64,000 bases of DNA from DASTFP01 sp963744345 (GCA_963744345.1 CAVUTD010000015.1:186001-250000); one strand, 5' to 3'; positions 35,213 to 44,313 are shown, numbered from the stretch's first letter. The notes: generated by a model from the letters alone, not told the origin. Program-made: numbers and translations.

Positions 35213-36414
35213 TGTGTCGGAAGAACGGGCTCGATCGGCTGAAGAGGCTCTATTGGAAGAACATCGCGGGATTCAGTGCGCAGCCGAGGTTGTTTCACCA
35301 CGGGAAGCTCGTCCGGCACAATATCGCGCTTGGGTGGGCCGCTGTAGTCGGACAACGCGGAGGTTTCAACTTGCGCTTGCAAACGGCGGCGCAGCGCCAG
35401 TTTTTCTCCGGACTCAGCGCGCTCCGATCCCACGCGAAGAATATCGTCACCGAATTGGCCGCGAAGCTCCTCGATACGCGCCTTCGCCAGTTCCGCATCG
35501 CTGGACTTTGGCTGTTTACGCACCACGTCATTGTAGTAAATAATGGCGGCTTTGTAATCCTTCGACCAATCGTAGTATCGGGCGATTGTAAGAAGGTTAT
35601 CGGCTTCGGCGCGTCCAATTGCGAGCAGATTGTCCCGGGCTTGAGCCGCTTTTTCGCTCTTGGGGTACTGGAGGAGGAAGTCTTCGAATGTTTCTTTGGA
35701 AAGGACGAGCGCAGAAAGATCTTGAGAACTCGAAGTCAGACCCAGCCGCATGTAGATATAGGCAATCTGGTAAAGCGCGTCATCGCAGACATCACTGTTT
35801 GGATACTTATCGAGAACCAGCTGAAAAGCGTCGCGAGCTTGCTTGATGGCCTTTTGTCGCTGGAACGCCAACCCCAGATTAAATTGCGTGATCGGCGCAT
35901 AGATGCTGTAGGGGGCATTCTTAAGGATCGTCTCATACATCTTTTGCGCACGTTCGGCGCCGGCGGGGCCGGGGAAGGGAACTGAGTAACCAAGAACCCT
36001 GATGCGGCTGAGATCCAAGTAGGAGTTCGCGATAAGCACCTGCCGGGCCACCGCTCCTTCGAATTCGGGCGTATTTGGATATTTCGTGATCAAAGTCTGA
36101 TACGCGTCGAAAGCCGCGCTCCATCGACCCTGGAGCAGTTGAAGGTCCGCCAACTGCAGCTGCGCTTTCGAGGCGAGAGGCGATCCAGGGTAGTTTTTCA
36201 TGAAGCGCTTGAAGGCATTGATGGCGCCCTCGAAGTCTTTTGCCGCGTACAGTTGCTCGGCAGCTTGGAAGGCGCTCTTGTCATCAGCAAATCGAGGAGG
36301 AGGCGCAACCCCGGCTTCGCGCTCTCTGACGATGTGGGTCGGAATTTGGGCCCTGACTGTGCAAACAAGGGTCAGGGCGAGCAGGAGAGGTGGCGCAAAG
36401 GATCGAAACAACAT
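35209..36414 (-). CDS. BamD-like outer-membrane assembly TPR protein
   Basis: About 401 residues. Signal peptide LLLALTLVCTVRAQ with a likely signal peptidase I site (no lipobox Cys as in true BamD). Several TPR pairs follow (QAAEQLYAAKDFEGAINAFKRF, ASKAQLQLADLQLLQGRWSAAFDAYQTL, APITQFNLGLAFQRQKAIKQARDAF). The rest is a low-complexity, Pro- and Glu-rich C terminus. It is periplasmic and probably scaffolds Bam or other outer-membrane insertion. ATG 36414 or ATG 36438 is the start. Divergent from the exonuclease gene. Confidence 0.8.
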   Translation of the reverse strand: MLFRSFAPPLLLALTLVCTVRAQIPTHIVREREAGVAPPPRFADDKSAFQAAEQLYAAKDFEGAINAFKRFMKNYPGSPLASKAQLQLADLQLLQGRWSAAFDAYQTLITKYPNTPEFEGAVARQVLIANSYLDLSRIRVLGYSVPFPGPAGAERAQKMYETILKNAPYSIYAPITQFNLGLAFQRQKAIKQARDAFQLVLDKYPNSDVCDDALYQIAYIYMRLGLTSSSQDLSALVLSKETFEDFLLQYPKSEKAAQARDNLLAIGRAEADNLLTIARYYDWSKDYKAAIIYYNDVVRKQPKSSDAELAKARIEELRGQFGDDILRVGSERAESGEKLALRRRLQAQVETSALSDYSGPPKRDIVPDELPVVKQPRLRTESRDVLPIEPLQPIEPVLPTQ

Positions 36415-36511
36415 CAAGGGGCGAAACCTAAAAAACATAGGAGCCTGCGTCAAGCCGCATACTCCTGAAACGCGCTGGCGTACGGAAACCAACCGGGATA
36501 CCTTGGAGCTC

Positions 36512-37417
36512 ATGGGGGTTCTTCTCATCGACGGTCACTATTACCTTTACCGTTCGTTTTTTGCGATTCGTGGCCTTACCAATTCGAGCGGCCAGCCAAC
36601 CAACGCCATTTATGGATTTCTGAAAGCGCTGCGCAAAATGGTGGCCGATCTGAAACCTGATCTTGGCGCCGTCATTTGGGATCAAGGCTTGCCGGACCGC
36701 CGTACCGCGTTGCAAATCGCCTACAAACAACAGCGTCCAGAGATGCCTTCCGAAATGCGCGTCCAGGAGGCATGGCTCCAAGCGCATTTACCGTTGACGG
36801 GCTTCGCCAGCCTCAGCGCTCCGCAAACTGAGGCTGACGATCTCATTGCTTCCTACGCTCGCAAAGCTGTTGAAGCGGATCATCACGTCGTGATCGCCAC
36901 TAACGATAAAGACATCCTTCAGCTGACAAGTGAGCAGGTCGCGATCTACACAACAGCTAAAGCAGACGTCGGCACCAGTGGCTTTGCGCTGCTGCGTCCA
37001 GCGGAAATCAAGGAGAAATGGGGCGTTGAACCGGCACAGATTCCCGAGGTGCTTGCGCTAGCGGGTGACAGTTCGGACAATATTCCCGGCGTGCCCGGCA
37101 TCGGCGAAAAGACTGCCGTCCAGCTCATTCGCGTTTACCAGAGCGTCGACAATCTTCTGGAGAACCTGCATACCGTGGAGCCTGAAAAACTGAGACGGAA
37201 ACTTCGAGACGCAATCCAATTAATTCAAATTAACCGGCGCATGATGGCTCTCGAGGATGATCTGCCGCTGCCAAAGCCTCTCAGCCAACTCCAGATCAAC
37301 CCTCAATACAAGCCACTGCTCGCTGCGCTGGAGGCTTGTGAATTTAAGAGCCTTCTCAAAGAAATCGAAGCCGAAGCCTCTCGCAGCCAGACTGCTCAAC
37401 AAGGTCAACTGCTCTAA
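36512..37417 (+). CDS. Standalone 5'-3' exonuclease (PolA N-terminal domain)
   Basis: 301 residues. The FEN-type nuclease domain begins LLIDGHYYLYRSFFA and has QTEADDLIAS, ATNDKDILQL, GDSSDNIPGVPGIGEKTA (helix-hairpin-helix/helix-3-turn) in order, with the acidic metal-binding residues kept. It matches the 5' nuclease domain of DNA polymerase I without the polymerase, so it may remove RNA primers alone. ATG 36512 has GGAG just upstream; a longer frame through the opposite gene is rejected. rpoN follows 100 bases later. Confidence 0.93.
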   Translation: MGVLLIDGHYYLYRSFFAIRGLTNSSGQPTNAIYGFLKALRKMVADLKPDLGAVIWDQGLPDRRTALQIAYKQQRPEMPSEMRVQEAWLQAHLPLTGFASLSAPQTEADDLIASYARKAVEADHHVVIATNDKDILQLTSEQVAIYTTAKADVGTSGFALLRPAEIKEKWGVEPAQIPEVLALAGDSSDNIPGVPGIGEKTAVQLIRVYQSVDNLLENLHTVEPEKLRRKLRDAIQLIQINRRMMALEDDLPLPKPLSQLQINPQYKPLLAALEACEFKSLLKEIEAEASRSQTAQQGQLL

Positions 37418-37518
37418 ACCAGTCTCTTCAGCCTTGTATCGCACAGAAAGCCACGACGGACCTTCTGGCGCGTAAATTGCTTGAACAAGCAAGTCAGGTG
37501 CCTGATTTTCGTTTGGTC

Positions 37519-38895
37519 ATGGCGGCAATGGAGCAAATTCAAGGGTTGGCGCTACAGCAGACGCTGTCGCCGCAGATGCAGCAAAGCTTGCAGATCTTGC
37601 AGGCGCCATTGATGGAGCTTCGACAGTTGGTCGCGGCGGAACTCGAAGCCAATCCGACTCTCGAGGAGGAGCCGCGAGAAAGTGCTGCCGACGCAGAAGA
37701 CCACGACTCACAGAAGCGTGAACTTTCAGATCAGTGGAACGAGTATTATGCGCAACGTGCAGCGTCGGAGCCGTGGACTGCTGATGCCCAGGCAAGACGG
37801 CAACATTTCTTTGATTCGCAGACAAAACCAGCCACCTTGCAGCAGCACCTCTTGGATCAAGTAAGTGGTTCGGAAATGACCGCCCGGCAGCGGGGAATTG
37901 CGCTGGTCATTATCGGTAACATCGATGATCAAGGTTATCTTCGAGCCACTGCCGCTGAGATAGCTTCGTCCGCCGGCTGTCTCGAAGACGAGGCGGAGAA
38001 GGTGATCGAAATGGTGCAGACCTTTGAGCCGGCCGGCGTGGCGGCGCGCAATCTTTCTGAGTGCCTACTCATCCAACTCCGCCGCAGCGGACGGCAATAC
38101 AGTTTGGAAAGCCGGATCGTCCAGCACCACCTTGAAGAATTAAGCCGTCGCAAACTCCCCGACATAGCGCGCCAGATTCACGTTTCTCTCAAGGATGTTC
38201 AGAACGCTGCGGAAGCCATCGCCCGATTGGAGCCTCGGCCGGGGCGGCCATTTTCCGCAGAGGACGAGCAGACGATTCTTCCCGAGGTAGTGGTCGAGCG
38301 AGACGGGGAAGGTTACACGGTGTCGCTGAACGACGACGAGATCCCCTCCCTGCGCATCGGCGACGGCTACAAGGATATGCTCTCTCAATCCTCCGGAGAC
38401 CGGGAGGTACGCGACTACCTTCGGGAGAAGATTCGCGGAGGAAGGTTCTTCATCCGATGCGTGCAGCAGCGCCAGCACACCCTGTTGAATATCGCTCGCG
38501 AAATCGTCGAGCGGCAGCGCGATTTTTTTGATCATGGTCCCGCGCACTTGCGCCCAATGACCATGAGCAAGGTCGCCCAGGGCGTTGGCGTGCATGAAAC
38601 AACGGTTAGCCGGGCCGTGTCAGGAAAATATATGGCCACACCGCGAGGACTCTTCGAACTAAAGTATTTTTTCACTTCAGGATATACGACCGACGATGGA
38701 GAGTCCGTGAGCAACGAAAGCGTGCGGCAGGCGATTGCCGAGATTGTCCGCAATGAGGATTCGCGACAACCTCTCAGCGACCAGGACATCGTGGTGACGC
38801 TCTCTGAGCGTGGACTCCCGATCGCTCGACGCACTGTGGCCAAGTACCGCGAACAGCTTGGCATTCTGCCGAGCCACCTGCGCAAATCTTTTTGA
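37519..38895 (+). CDS. rpoN: RNA polymerase sigma-54 factor
   Basis: About 458 residues. Region I begins with a Gln-rich LQQTLSPQMQQSLQILQAPLMELRQLV; the core-binding and DNA-binding regions follow; the RpoN box ARRTVAKYRE, which reads the -24 element, lies close to the C terminus. Sigma-54 transcription needs AAA+ activators, none of which lie nearby. ATG 37519 or 37528 could start the protein; the TTG at 37477 adds unlike residues. The 61-base gap before the Mrp gene suggests a shared transcript. Confidence 0.96.
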   Translation: MAAMEQIQGLALQQTLSPQMQQSLQILQAPLMELRQLVAAELEANPTLEEEPRESAADAEDHDSQKRELSDQWNEYYAQRAASEPWTADAQARRQHFFDSQTKPATLQQHLLDQVSGSEMTARQRGIALVIIGNIDDQGYLRATAAEIASSAGCLEDEAEKVIEMVQTFEPAGVAARNLSECLLIQLRRSGRQYSLESRIVQHHLEELSRRKLPDIARQIHVSLKDVQNAAEAIARLEPRPGRPFSAEDEQTILPEVVVERDGEGYTVSLNDDEIPSLRIGDGYKDMLSQSSGDREVRDYLREKIRGGRFFIRCVQQRQHTLLNIAREIVERQRDFFDHGPAHLRPMTMSKVAQGVGVHETTVSRAVSGKYMATPRGLFELKYFFTSGYTTDDGESVSNESVRQAIAEIVRNEDSRQPLSDQDIVVTLSERGLPIARRTVAKYREQLGILPSHLRKSF

Positions 38896-38956
38896 CGGAA
38901 ATCGCGCAGGCGACTTCTCTTGTTGTCTTGCGATCGGCAGGCATATTGGATGCGAC

Positions 38957-40003
38957 ATGCTGGCTCCTGATGAACAAAGTCTTCGTGACGCGCTCCGGCA
39001 GGTGCGCTACCCAGGCTTTTCCCGAGACATCGTCTCGTTCGGATTGGTTAAGGAAATTCGCATCGAGGGGGAGAACGTCACCGCTCAGCTTGTCTTGACG
39101 AGCACGGAACCCGCAATTGCGCGCCAGATCCACAATGAGGCGCACGCCGCTCTTGCCGGCGTCAAAGGGGTCGGTCATGTGGAAGTTAAGATCGATATTC
39201 AAGCGCCGGCTCAGGCTGCGGGAGTTGCGGGTCCAGCGAAGCTCGAGGGTGTCGAGCACGTCATCGCCGTAGCCAGCGGCAAAGGGGGCGTCGGCAAATC
39301 CACTGTCGCGGCCAATCTGGCGGTCGCGTTGGCCAGGGAAGGCGCCTTGGTAGGGCTCTGCGATTGCGACCTTTACGGCCCAAGCATCGGGCTCATGTTC
39401 GGCAGCAATGAACGCCCGATGGCTGATGAGGAGAATCGCATTTTGCCAATCGAGCGTGAGGCGCTCAAGCTGATGTCAATGGGTTTTCTGCTCGATGACT
39501 CCTCACCCGCGGTGCTCCGAGGTCCGATGGTCACCCGGTACACACAACAGTTTCTCCGCCAGGTGGCCTGGGCGCCCCTTAATTGCCTCGTGCTCGATCT
39601 TCCGCCCGGCACCGGCGATATCCAACTCACCATCGTTCAAACAGTCGCCTTAGCTGGTGCCGTTATCGTAACCACTCCTCAGGAAGTAGCGCTCATCGAT
39701 GCCCGCAAGGCCGTTGCCATGTTCGAAAAGACCAATGTGCCGGTTCTCGGAATTGTCGAAAACATGAGCTACTTTCTTTGCCCAACTGACGGGCAGCGCT
39801 ATGACATCTTCGGCTCGGGCGGAGGAGAGCGGGAGGCGGCACGCCTTCGGGTGCCGCTGCTCGGAAAAATACCCATCGAAATCGCCGTTCGCGAGGCTGG
39901 TGATATCGGGCGCCCGGTTGTCGCCAGCCATCCACACGGAACCATCGCCCAGCTTTTTCGCCAAATGGCAAAGGGGATCTTACGAAACCTGGCAGTTGAT
40001 TGA
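38957..40003 (+). CDS. Mrp/NBP35 family iron-sulfur cluster carrier ATPase
   Basis: 348 residues. An N-terminal MIP18-like (DUF59) domain (SLRDALRQVRYPGF... VKIDIQ), then the P-loop ATPase with the deviant Walker A SGKGGVGKST (about residue 103-112), DCDLYGPS, LDLPPGTGD and VENMSYFLCP. The C-terminal Cys pair that holds the bridging cluster is reduced to one Cys (FLCPTDG), so cluster binding may differ from other ApbC/NBP35 proteins. Starts at ATG 38957. It carries Fe-S clusters to apoproteins. Follows rpoN. Confidence 0.93.
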   Translation: MLAPDEQSLRDALRQVRYPGFSRDIVSFGLVKEIRIEGENVTAQLVLTSTEPAIARQIHNEAHAALAGVKGVGHVEVKIDIQAPAQAAGVAGPAKLEGVEHVIAVASGKGGVGKSTVAANLAVALAREGALVGLCDCDLYGPSIGLMFGSNERPMADEENRILPIEREALKLMSMGFLLDDSSPAVLRGPMVTRYTQQFLRQVAWAPLNCLVLDLPPGTGDIQLTIVQTVALAGAVIVTTPQEVALIDARKAVAMFEKTNVPVLGIVENMSYFLCPTDGQRYDIFGSGGGEREAARLRVPLLGKIPIEIAVREAGDIGRPVVASHPHGTIAQLFRQMAKGILRNLAVD

Positions 40004-40083
40004 GGCCTCAGTATGTTAATCGCAAGTATTGTACTACAAATGATTTGCCAAATTCCGTCGGCACAGCAAAACCGAAAATGCGG

Positions 40084-40113
40084 TTGACAGCGATTACAAA
40101 TGGTTCTTTATAC
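40084..40113 (+). promoter_or_regulatory. Sigma-70-type promoter for the small gene before pyrR
   Basis: Consensus TTGACA at 40084-40089, then TTTATA (40107-40112, spacer 17) or TTATAC (40108-40113, spacer 18). The start codon of the next gene (40124) lies about 11 bases after it, so the transcript would have only a few leader bases. This is the clearest promoter in the window and may also drive pyrR-pyrB-pyrC. Confidence 0.7.
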
Positions 40114-40123
40114 GAAAAAAACG

Positions 40124-40342
40124 ATGAATCCCCAGAAGAACGAGGGCTCTGAACTCGTGAAGAACTCGGTTCTTTACAAAGAATTTCTCGCCGAACGTGA
40201 GGAGATTCTTCGTCATAAATGGATTGAGAGCGAGAAAGCTGGTCACGATATCGGATTTGAACGCGCCTTATTGGATTGGATCGTGAAGTATCGCTCAGCT
40301 TGGCGAGACGAACGTTCCAAACAACATCCCAAAGCAGGATAA
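40124..40342 (+). CDS. Small conserved-looking protein of unknown function
   Basis: 72 residues. It is charged and helical, with LYKEFLAEREEILRHKWIES, EKAGHDIGFERALLDWIVKYR and a basic C terminus; no signal or membrane segment. The spacing of Trp and Arg suggests a compact helical domain; I do not recognise a named family with certainty. An earlier ATG at 40100 lies inside the promoter, so ATG 40124 is preferred. Followed after 9 bases by the PyrR hairpin of the pyr operon. Confidence 0.65.
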   Translation: MNPQKNEGSELVKNSVLYKEFLAEREEILRHKWIESEKAGHDIGFERALLDWIVKYRSAWRDERSKQHPKAG

Positions 40343-40351
40343 GAATTGTGA

Positions 40352-40385
40352 CCTTTAAGGCAACCCTGAGAGGTTGCGAAGGGAG
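40352..40385 (+). promoter_or_regulatory. PyrR-binding-type RNA hairpin overlapping the pyrR start region
   Basis: Stem GCAACC/GGTTGC (40360-40365 with 40372-40377) closes the hexaloop CTGAGA at 40366-40371, which fits the CNGNGA loop bound by Bacillus PyrR. CCTT (40352-40355) pairs with AAGG (40379-40382), leaving a purine bulge between the two stems as in known sites. The structure lies just before the pyrR ATG (40386) and includes the AAGGGAG ribosome binding site, so PyrR-UMP binding would block translation. Confidence 0.78.
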
Positions 40386-40937
40386 ATGGCAGAGCCGCAA
40401 AAAACTCTTCTGGTGATGGACGCGGAGGCCATGCGCAAGGCCATTCGCCGGATCGCCCATGAGATTATCGAGCGCAACGAAGATCTCGCGCGCGTCGTCA
40501 TTGCCGGCATCCCGACGCGCGGCGTGGAGATCGCCCGGCGTATCGTCGAGCACATCGAGAGAATCGAAGGGGTGCGAGCTGACTTGGGCATCGTGGATGT
40601 CTCCATGCACCGTGACGACATTTCCACACGTGGAAGACTGACAACTGTCGTTCCAACACAGCTTCCTCTCCAGATCGAGGGACGGACAATCGTGCTGGTC
40701 GATGACGTGCTGTTTACGGGCAGGAGCTGTCGGGCAGCGCTCGATGCCATCAGTTCGTTCGGCCGGCCATCGCGCATTCAGTATGCGGTGCTTGTAGATC
40801 GCGGACATCGCGAGTTGCCAATCCGGGCGGACTACGTCGGCAAAAATCTTCCGACCGCTCGAGAAGAACGAATCCGTGTGCGATTCGAAAATCTCGACGG
40901 CGTCCCGGATAGCGTCACGGTTGTGAGAACCTCATGA
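40386..40937 (+). CDS. pyrR: Bifunctional pyrimidine operon regulator / uracil phosphoribosyltransferase
   Basis: 183 residues of the type I phosphoribosyltransferase fold: VVIAGIPTRGVEIARRI, DVSMHRDD and the PRPP-binding IVLVDDVLFTGRS. PyrR binds pyr mRNA when UMP is high and also has weak UPRTase activity. ATG 40386 begins MAEPQ; a TTG at 40374 would fall inside the hairpin. It heads a coupled set: stop overlaps the pyrB start (ATGA at 40934). PyrR-type regulation is well known in Firmicutes and some other phyla. Confidence 0.96.
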   Translation: MAEPQKTLLVMDAEAMRKAIRRIAHEIIERNEDLARVVIAGIPTRGVEIARRIVEHIERIEGVRADLGIVDVSMHRDDISTRGRLTTVVPTQLPLQIEGRTIVLVDDVLFTGRSCRAALDAISSFGRPSRIQYAVLVDRGHRELPIRADYVGKNLPTAREERIRVRFENLDGVPDSVTVVRTS

Positions 40938-41869
40938 GCGGCTGGACGCGCAAGGACCTGGTAGGTCTTGATGAGTTGAATACGGAGGAGATCTGGAATC
41001 TTCTTGATACAGCGCGCGCCTTTAAAGGAGTCGGCGAACGAAGCTTAAAAAAGGTTCCCGCCCTGCGTGGACGAACCCTCGTGAACTTTTTCGTTGAGCC
41101 CAGCACCCGCACACGCACCTCATTCGAGCTGGCCGCCATGCGCTTGAGCGCCGATGTTGTGAACATCTCCGCGAGCGCATCCAGTCTGCAGAAGGGCGAG
41201 ACTCTCAAAGATACCGCGCTCAACCTCCAGGCGCTTCGAGCGGACATCATTGTGCTGCGGCACGGTTCCGCCGGCGCTTGCCGCTTCCTTTCAGAGAGGC
41301 TTGGGGCCAGTGTCATCAACGCAGGCGACGGTGCCCACGAACATCCCACCCAGGGACTGCTGGATACCTTTACGATTCTGGAAAAGCGAGGCAAAGTTGA
41401 AGGTCTTCACGTGGTCATTGTCGGCGATATCCTTTTCAGCCGCGTCGCCCGCTCGAACATGTATGCGCTGACGAAACTTGGCGCCAACGTCACCTTGGTG
41501 GGTCCGTCGACCCTGGTCCCTCGGACGTTCGAGAAACTGGGTGTGAATGTGGTTCATAAGCTCGATTCGGTTCTCGGCTCCGCCGATGTCATCAACCTGC
41601 TTCGCATACAGCATGAGCGTCAGCACAAGGAATATTTTCCCGGCCTCGGTGAGTATATTTCGCTTTTCGGTTTGACAAAGGCGCGAGCTGCTCGGCTGAA
41701 GCCCGACTGTCTCATCATGCATCCGGGTCCGATTAATCGCGGGGTGGAGATCGACAGTGAAGTGGCCGACGGATCTCATAGCGTGATTCTCGAGCAGGTC
41801 ACCAATGGACTCGCTGTGCGGATGGCCGTCTTATATCTTTGCGCGGGCGGCGTGGGACTTTCCTCATGA
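40934..41869 (+). CDS. pyrB: Aspartate carbamoyltransferase catalytic subunit
   Basis: 311 residues. FFVEPSTRTRTSFELAAMRLSADVVN (carbamoyl-phosphate site), SSLQKGETLKDT (with the conserved Lys), HPTQGLLD and MHPGPINRGVEI are all present. It condenses carbamoyl phosphate with aspartate in pyrimidine synthesis. No regulatory pyrI chain lies nearby. Coupled to pyrR in front and to pyrC behind by four-base overlaps (40934-40937 and 41866-41869), so stoichiometric expression is likely. Confidence 0.97.
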   Translation: MSGWTRKDLVGLDELNTEEIWNLLDTARAFKGVGERSLKKVPALRGRTLVNFFVEPSTRTRTSFELAAMRLSADVVNISASASSLQKGETLKDTALNLQALRADIIVLRHGSAGACRFLSERLGASVINAGDGAHEHPTQGLLDTFTILEKRGKVEGLHVVIVGDILFSRVARSNMYALTKLGANVTLVGPSTLVPRTFEKLGVNVVHKLDSVLGSADVINLLRIQHERQHKEYFPGLGEYISLFGLTKARAARLKPDCLIMHPGPINRGVEIDSEVADGSHSVILEQVTNGLAVRMAVLYLCAGGVGLSS

Positions 41870-43155
41870 AAGTCGTCCGCATCGCCAACGGCCGAGTCGT
41901 TGATCCGGCCAACAAGCGCGAGGAGATTGCGGATGTCTGGATTGCAGATGGGGTCATTGCTGATGCGTCCCTCAACGATCGTCAGAAATCCGAAGCTGAG
42001 ATCATTGATGCACACGGTCTCGTCGTCGCCCCAGGCCTTATTGATATGCATGTGCACCTTCGCGAGCCTGGTCAGCCGCAAAAGGAGACGATCGCGACAG
42101 GTTCTCGTGCAGCCGCAGCGGGTGGTTTCACGAGTGTCGTCTGCATGCCGAATACGAGCCCCGTCGCGGACAATGCGGGAACGATCACTTTGATTCGAGA
42201 GCGGGCGCAGGCCGATGCCGTCGTCAACGTTTTCACAACCGGCGCGATCACCAAAAACCTCGGTGGAGAGGAATTGGCTCCCTACGGGTCAATGATTGGA
42301 GCTGGTATCGTCGCGATCACTGATGACGGCCATTGTGTTCAGAACCACGAAGTCATGCGTCGCGCAATCGAGTATGCGCGCATGTTTGGCCTGCCTGTTC
42401 TGGATCACTGCCAGGACTACTCACTTGTCGGTAATGGGATCATGCACGAAGGGGAATGGAGTCTTCGGCTTGGTTTGCCCGGTTGGCCGCGCATTGCCGA
42501 GGAGATCATCGTTGCCCGCAATATTCTGCTTGCTCAGCTCTGTGACTCCCCCATCCACTGCCAGCACATCAGCTCGGGAGGCAGCGTGCTTTTGCTCCGG
42601 GATGCGAAAGCTCGGGGGGTCAAGATTTCCGGCGAGGTGTGTCCACATCACATTGCCCTCACGCACGAGCGCCTTCGCACTTTTGACAGCAACTACAAGA
42701 TGAATCCGCCATTGCGCGCGGAAACCGACATCGAAGCAATCCTTGAAGGAATAACCGACGGCACACTGGATATCCTTTGCAGTGACCACGCTCCCCATGC
42801 TTTTTATGAAAAGGAGGTCGAGCTTGATCAAGCGCCATTCGGCATTGCCGGCCTGGAAACCGAATTTAGCCTCTTCTGCGACATTCTCGTGCACAAGAGG
42901 AAGCTCCTCGATATCGGCCGCCTTCTCGCGATGTTGACCGCGAATCCCGCGCGACTGTTGTCCTTGGAGCGTGGAACGTTATCGCCTGGCGCCGCGGCCG
43001 ACGTCACCCTCATCGACACTGATATGGAGTGGACGTTTGATAAAGAAATCTCGCGATCACTCTCCCGAAACACGCCCTTTCATGGCTGGAAGCTCAAGGG
43101 TCGCGCAGTCCGGACGATCGTCGCGGGCGAGACGGTGTGGACCATTGGAGATTGA
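41866..43155 (+). CDS. pyrC: Dihydroorotase
   Basis: 429 residues, the longer class I type. LIDMHVHLREPGQPQKETI carries the two zinc-binding His, followed by GGFTSVVCMPNT, HCQDYSL, HCQHISS and CSDHAPH; the metal-bridging lysine is not clearly identified. It cyclises carbamoyl aspartate to dihydroorotate. The stop region overlaps the next gene: tgt could start at GTG 43137 or TTG 43152 inside the end of pyrC. Confidence 0.96.
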   Translation: MKVVRIANGRVVDPANKREEIADVWIADGVIADASLNDRQKSEAEIIDAHGLVVAPGLIDMHVHLREPGQPQKETIATGSRAAAAGGFTSVVCMPNTSPVADNAGTITLIRERAQADAVVNVFTTGAITKNLGGEELAPYGSMIGAGIVAITDDGHCVQNHEVMRRAIEYARMFGLPVLDHCQDYSLVGNGIMHEGEWSLRLGLPGWPRIAEEIIVARNILLAQLCDSPIHCQHISSGGSVLLLRDAKARGVKISGEVCPHHIALTHERLRTFDSNYKMNPPLRAETDIEAILEGITDGTLDILCSDHAPHAFYEKEVELDQAPFGIAGLETEFSLFCDILVHKRKLLDIGRLLAMLTANPARLLSLERGTLSPGAAADVTLIDTDMEWTFDKEISRSLSRNTPFHGWKLKGRAVRTIVAGETVWTIGD

Positions 43156-44285
43156 GGGCGGCATATACGCTGCTTGCCACGGATCCGTCCTCCCGAGCCA
43201 GGGCAGGGATTCTGCGAACCCGCCGCGGTGAGGTCGAGACACCGGTCTTCATGCCCGTGGGGACGCAGGGTACCGTCAAGGCGGTGTCCCCTGCCGAGCT
43301 CAGCCAGCTAGGCGTTCAGATCATCCTTGGAAATACATACCATCTCCACGTCCGGCCTGGTGAGAAGCTGATCGCCCGTCAGGGTGGATTGCACCAATTC
43401 ACCGGATGGCACGGACCTATACTTACCGACAGCGGAGGCTTCCAGGTATTTTCCCTGGCCAAGCTCAGGAAGATTACTGAAGAGGGCGTGTATTTTCAAA
43501 ATCACGTCGATGGCACCCCGACTCTTATCGGTCCGGAACGCTCAATGGAGATTCAGCGAGATTTGGATGCGGATATCGTCATGACTTTCGACGAATGTCC
43601 TCCACATCCGTGCACCCACGAAAATGCCGTCCGCAGTCTGGATCTCACGCTGCGTTGGGCGGCTCGCTGTAAGGCGTGGTGGCGAGAAGACAACCAGGAC
43701 AACCGGCCTCTGCTCTTTGGCATCGTGCAGGGCTCGACTTACCCCGATCTGCGGGAACGCAGCGCCTGCGAGCTGGTGAGTATCGGATTTGATGGATACG
43801 CCATCGGCGGCGTGAGCGTTGGCGAGTCCGAAACCGAAATGGTGCGGGCGATTGAGAACGCGGAAGCGTTTCTTCCACCTCACTCTGCTCGCTATGCCAT
43901 GGGTCTCGGGACCCCTCCCCAGATGGTTGAGATGATCGCGCGCGGAGTCGACATGTTCGATTGTGTGCTGCCCACGCGCATCGCCCGCAATGGGACAGCA
44001 TTCACGCACGGTGGGACGTTGTCGCTCAAGAACGCCGGCTTTGCCGAAGACCCCAAGCCCATCGAAGAAAATTGCGACTGCTACGCCTGCCGAAACTTTT
44101 CCCGCGCTTACATCCGCCATCTTGTTAAAGCAGAAGAGATCCTTGGGCTAAGGCTGATCACGCTACACAACTTGCGCTTCTATGTAAGCCTGCTGCGAAA
44201 AGCGAGGACTGCAATTTTGGAAGGAGCGTTCGAAGTGTTTCGCAGAAATTTTGTTTCGAATTATCGCTCAAACGAAAAGCCGTAA
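43137..44285 (+). CDS. tgt: Queuine tRNA-ribosyltransferase
   Basis: 382 residues. Catalytic Asp in LTDSGGFQVFS; IVQGSTYPDLRERS and GGVSVGES bind the base; DCVLPTR contains the second catalytic Asp; the zinc site CDCYAC with a following His is complete. It exchanges guanine 34 of GUN-anticodon tRNAs for preQ1. The N-terminal residues from GTG 43137 overlap the last 19 bases of pyrC; TTG 43152 overlaps the stop as TTGA and has GGAG just upstream, so it may be the true start. Linked to the pyr operon. Confidence 0.95.
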   Translation: MDHWRLRAAYTLLATDPSSRARAGILRTRRGEVETPVFMPVGTQGTVKAVSPAELSQLGVQIILGNTYHLHVRPGEKLIARQGGLHQFTGWHGPILTDSGGFQVFSLAKLRKITEEGVYFQNHVDGTPTLIGPERSMEIQRDLDADIVMTFDECPPHPCTHENAVRSLDLTLRWAARCKAWWREDNQDNRPLLFGIVQGSTYPDLRERSACELVSIGFDGYAIGGVSVGESETEMVRAIENAEAFLPPHSARYAMGLGTPPQMVEMIARGVDMFDCVLPTRIARNGTAFTHGGTLSLKNAGFAEDPKPIEENCDCYACRNFSRAYIRHLVKAEEILGLRLITLHNLRFYVSLLRKARTAILEGAFEVFRRNFVSNYRSNEKP

Positions 44286-44313
44286 GAGCTGCCCCCGCGC
44301 CGCGTGCCGGGTC

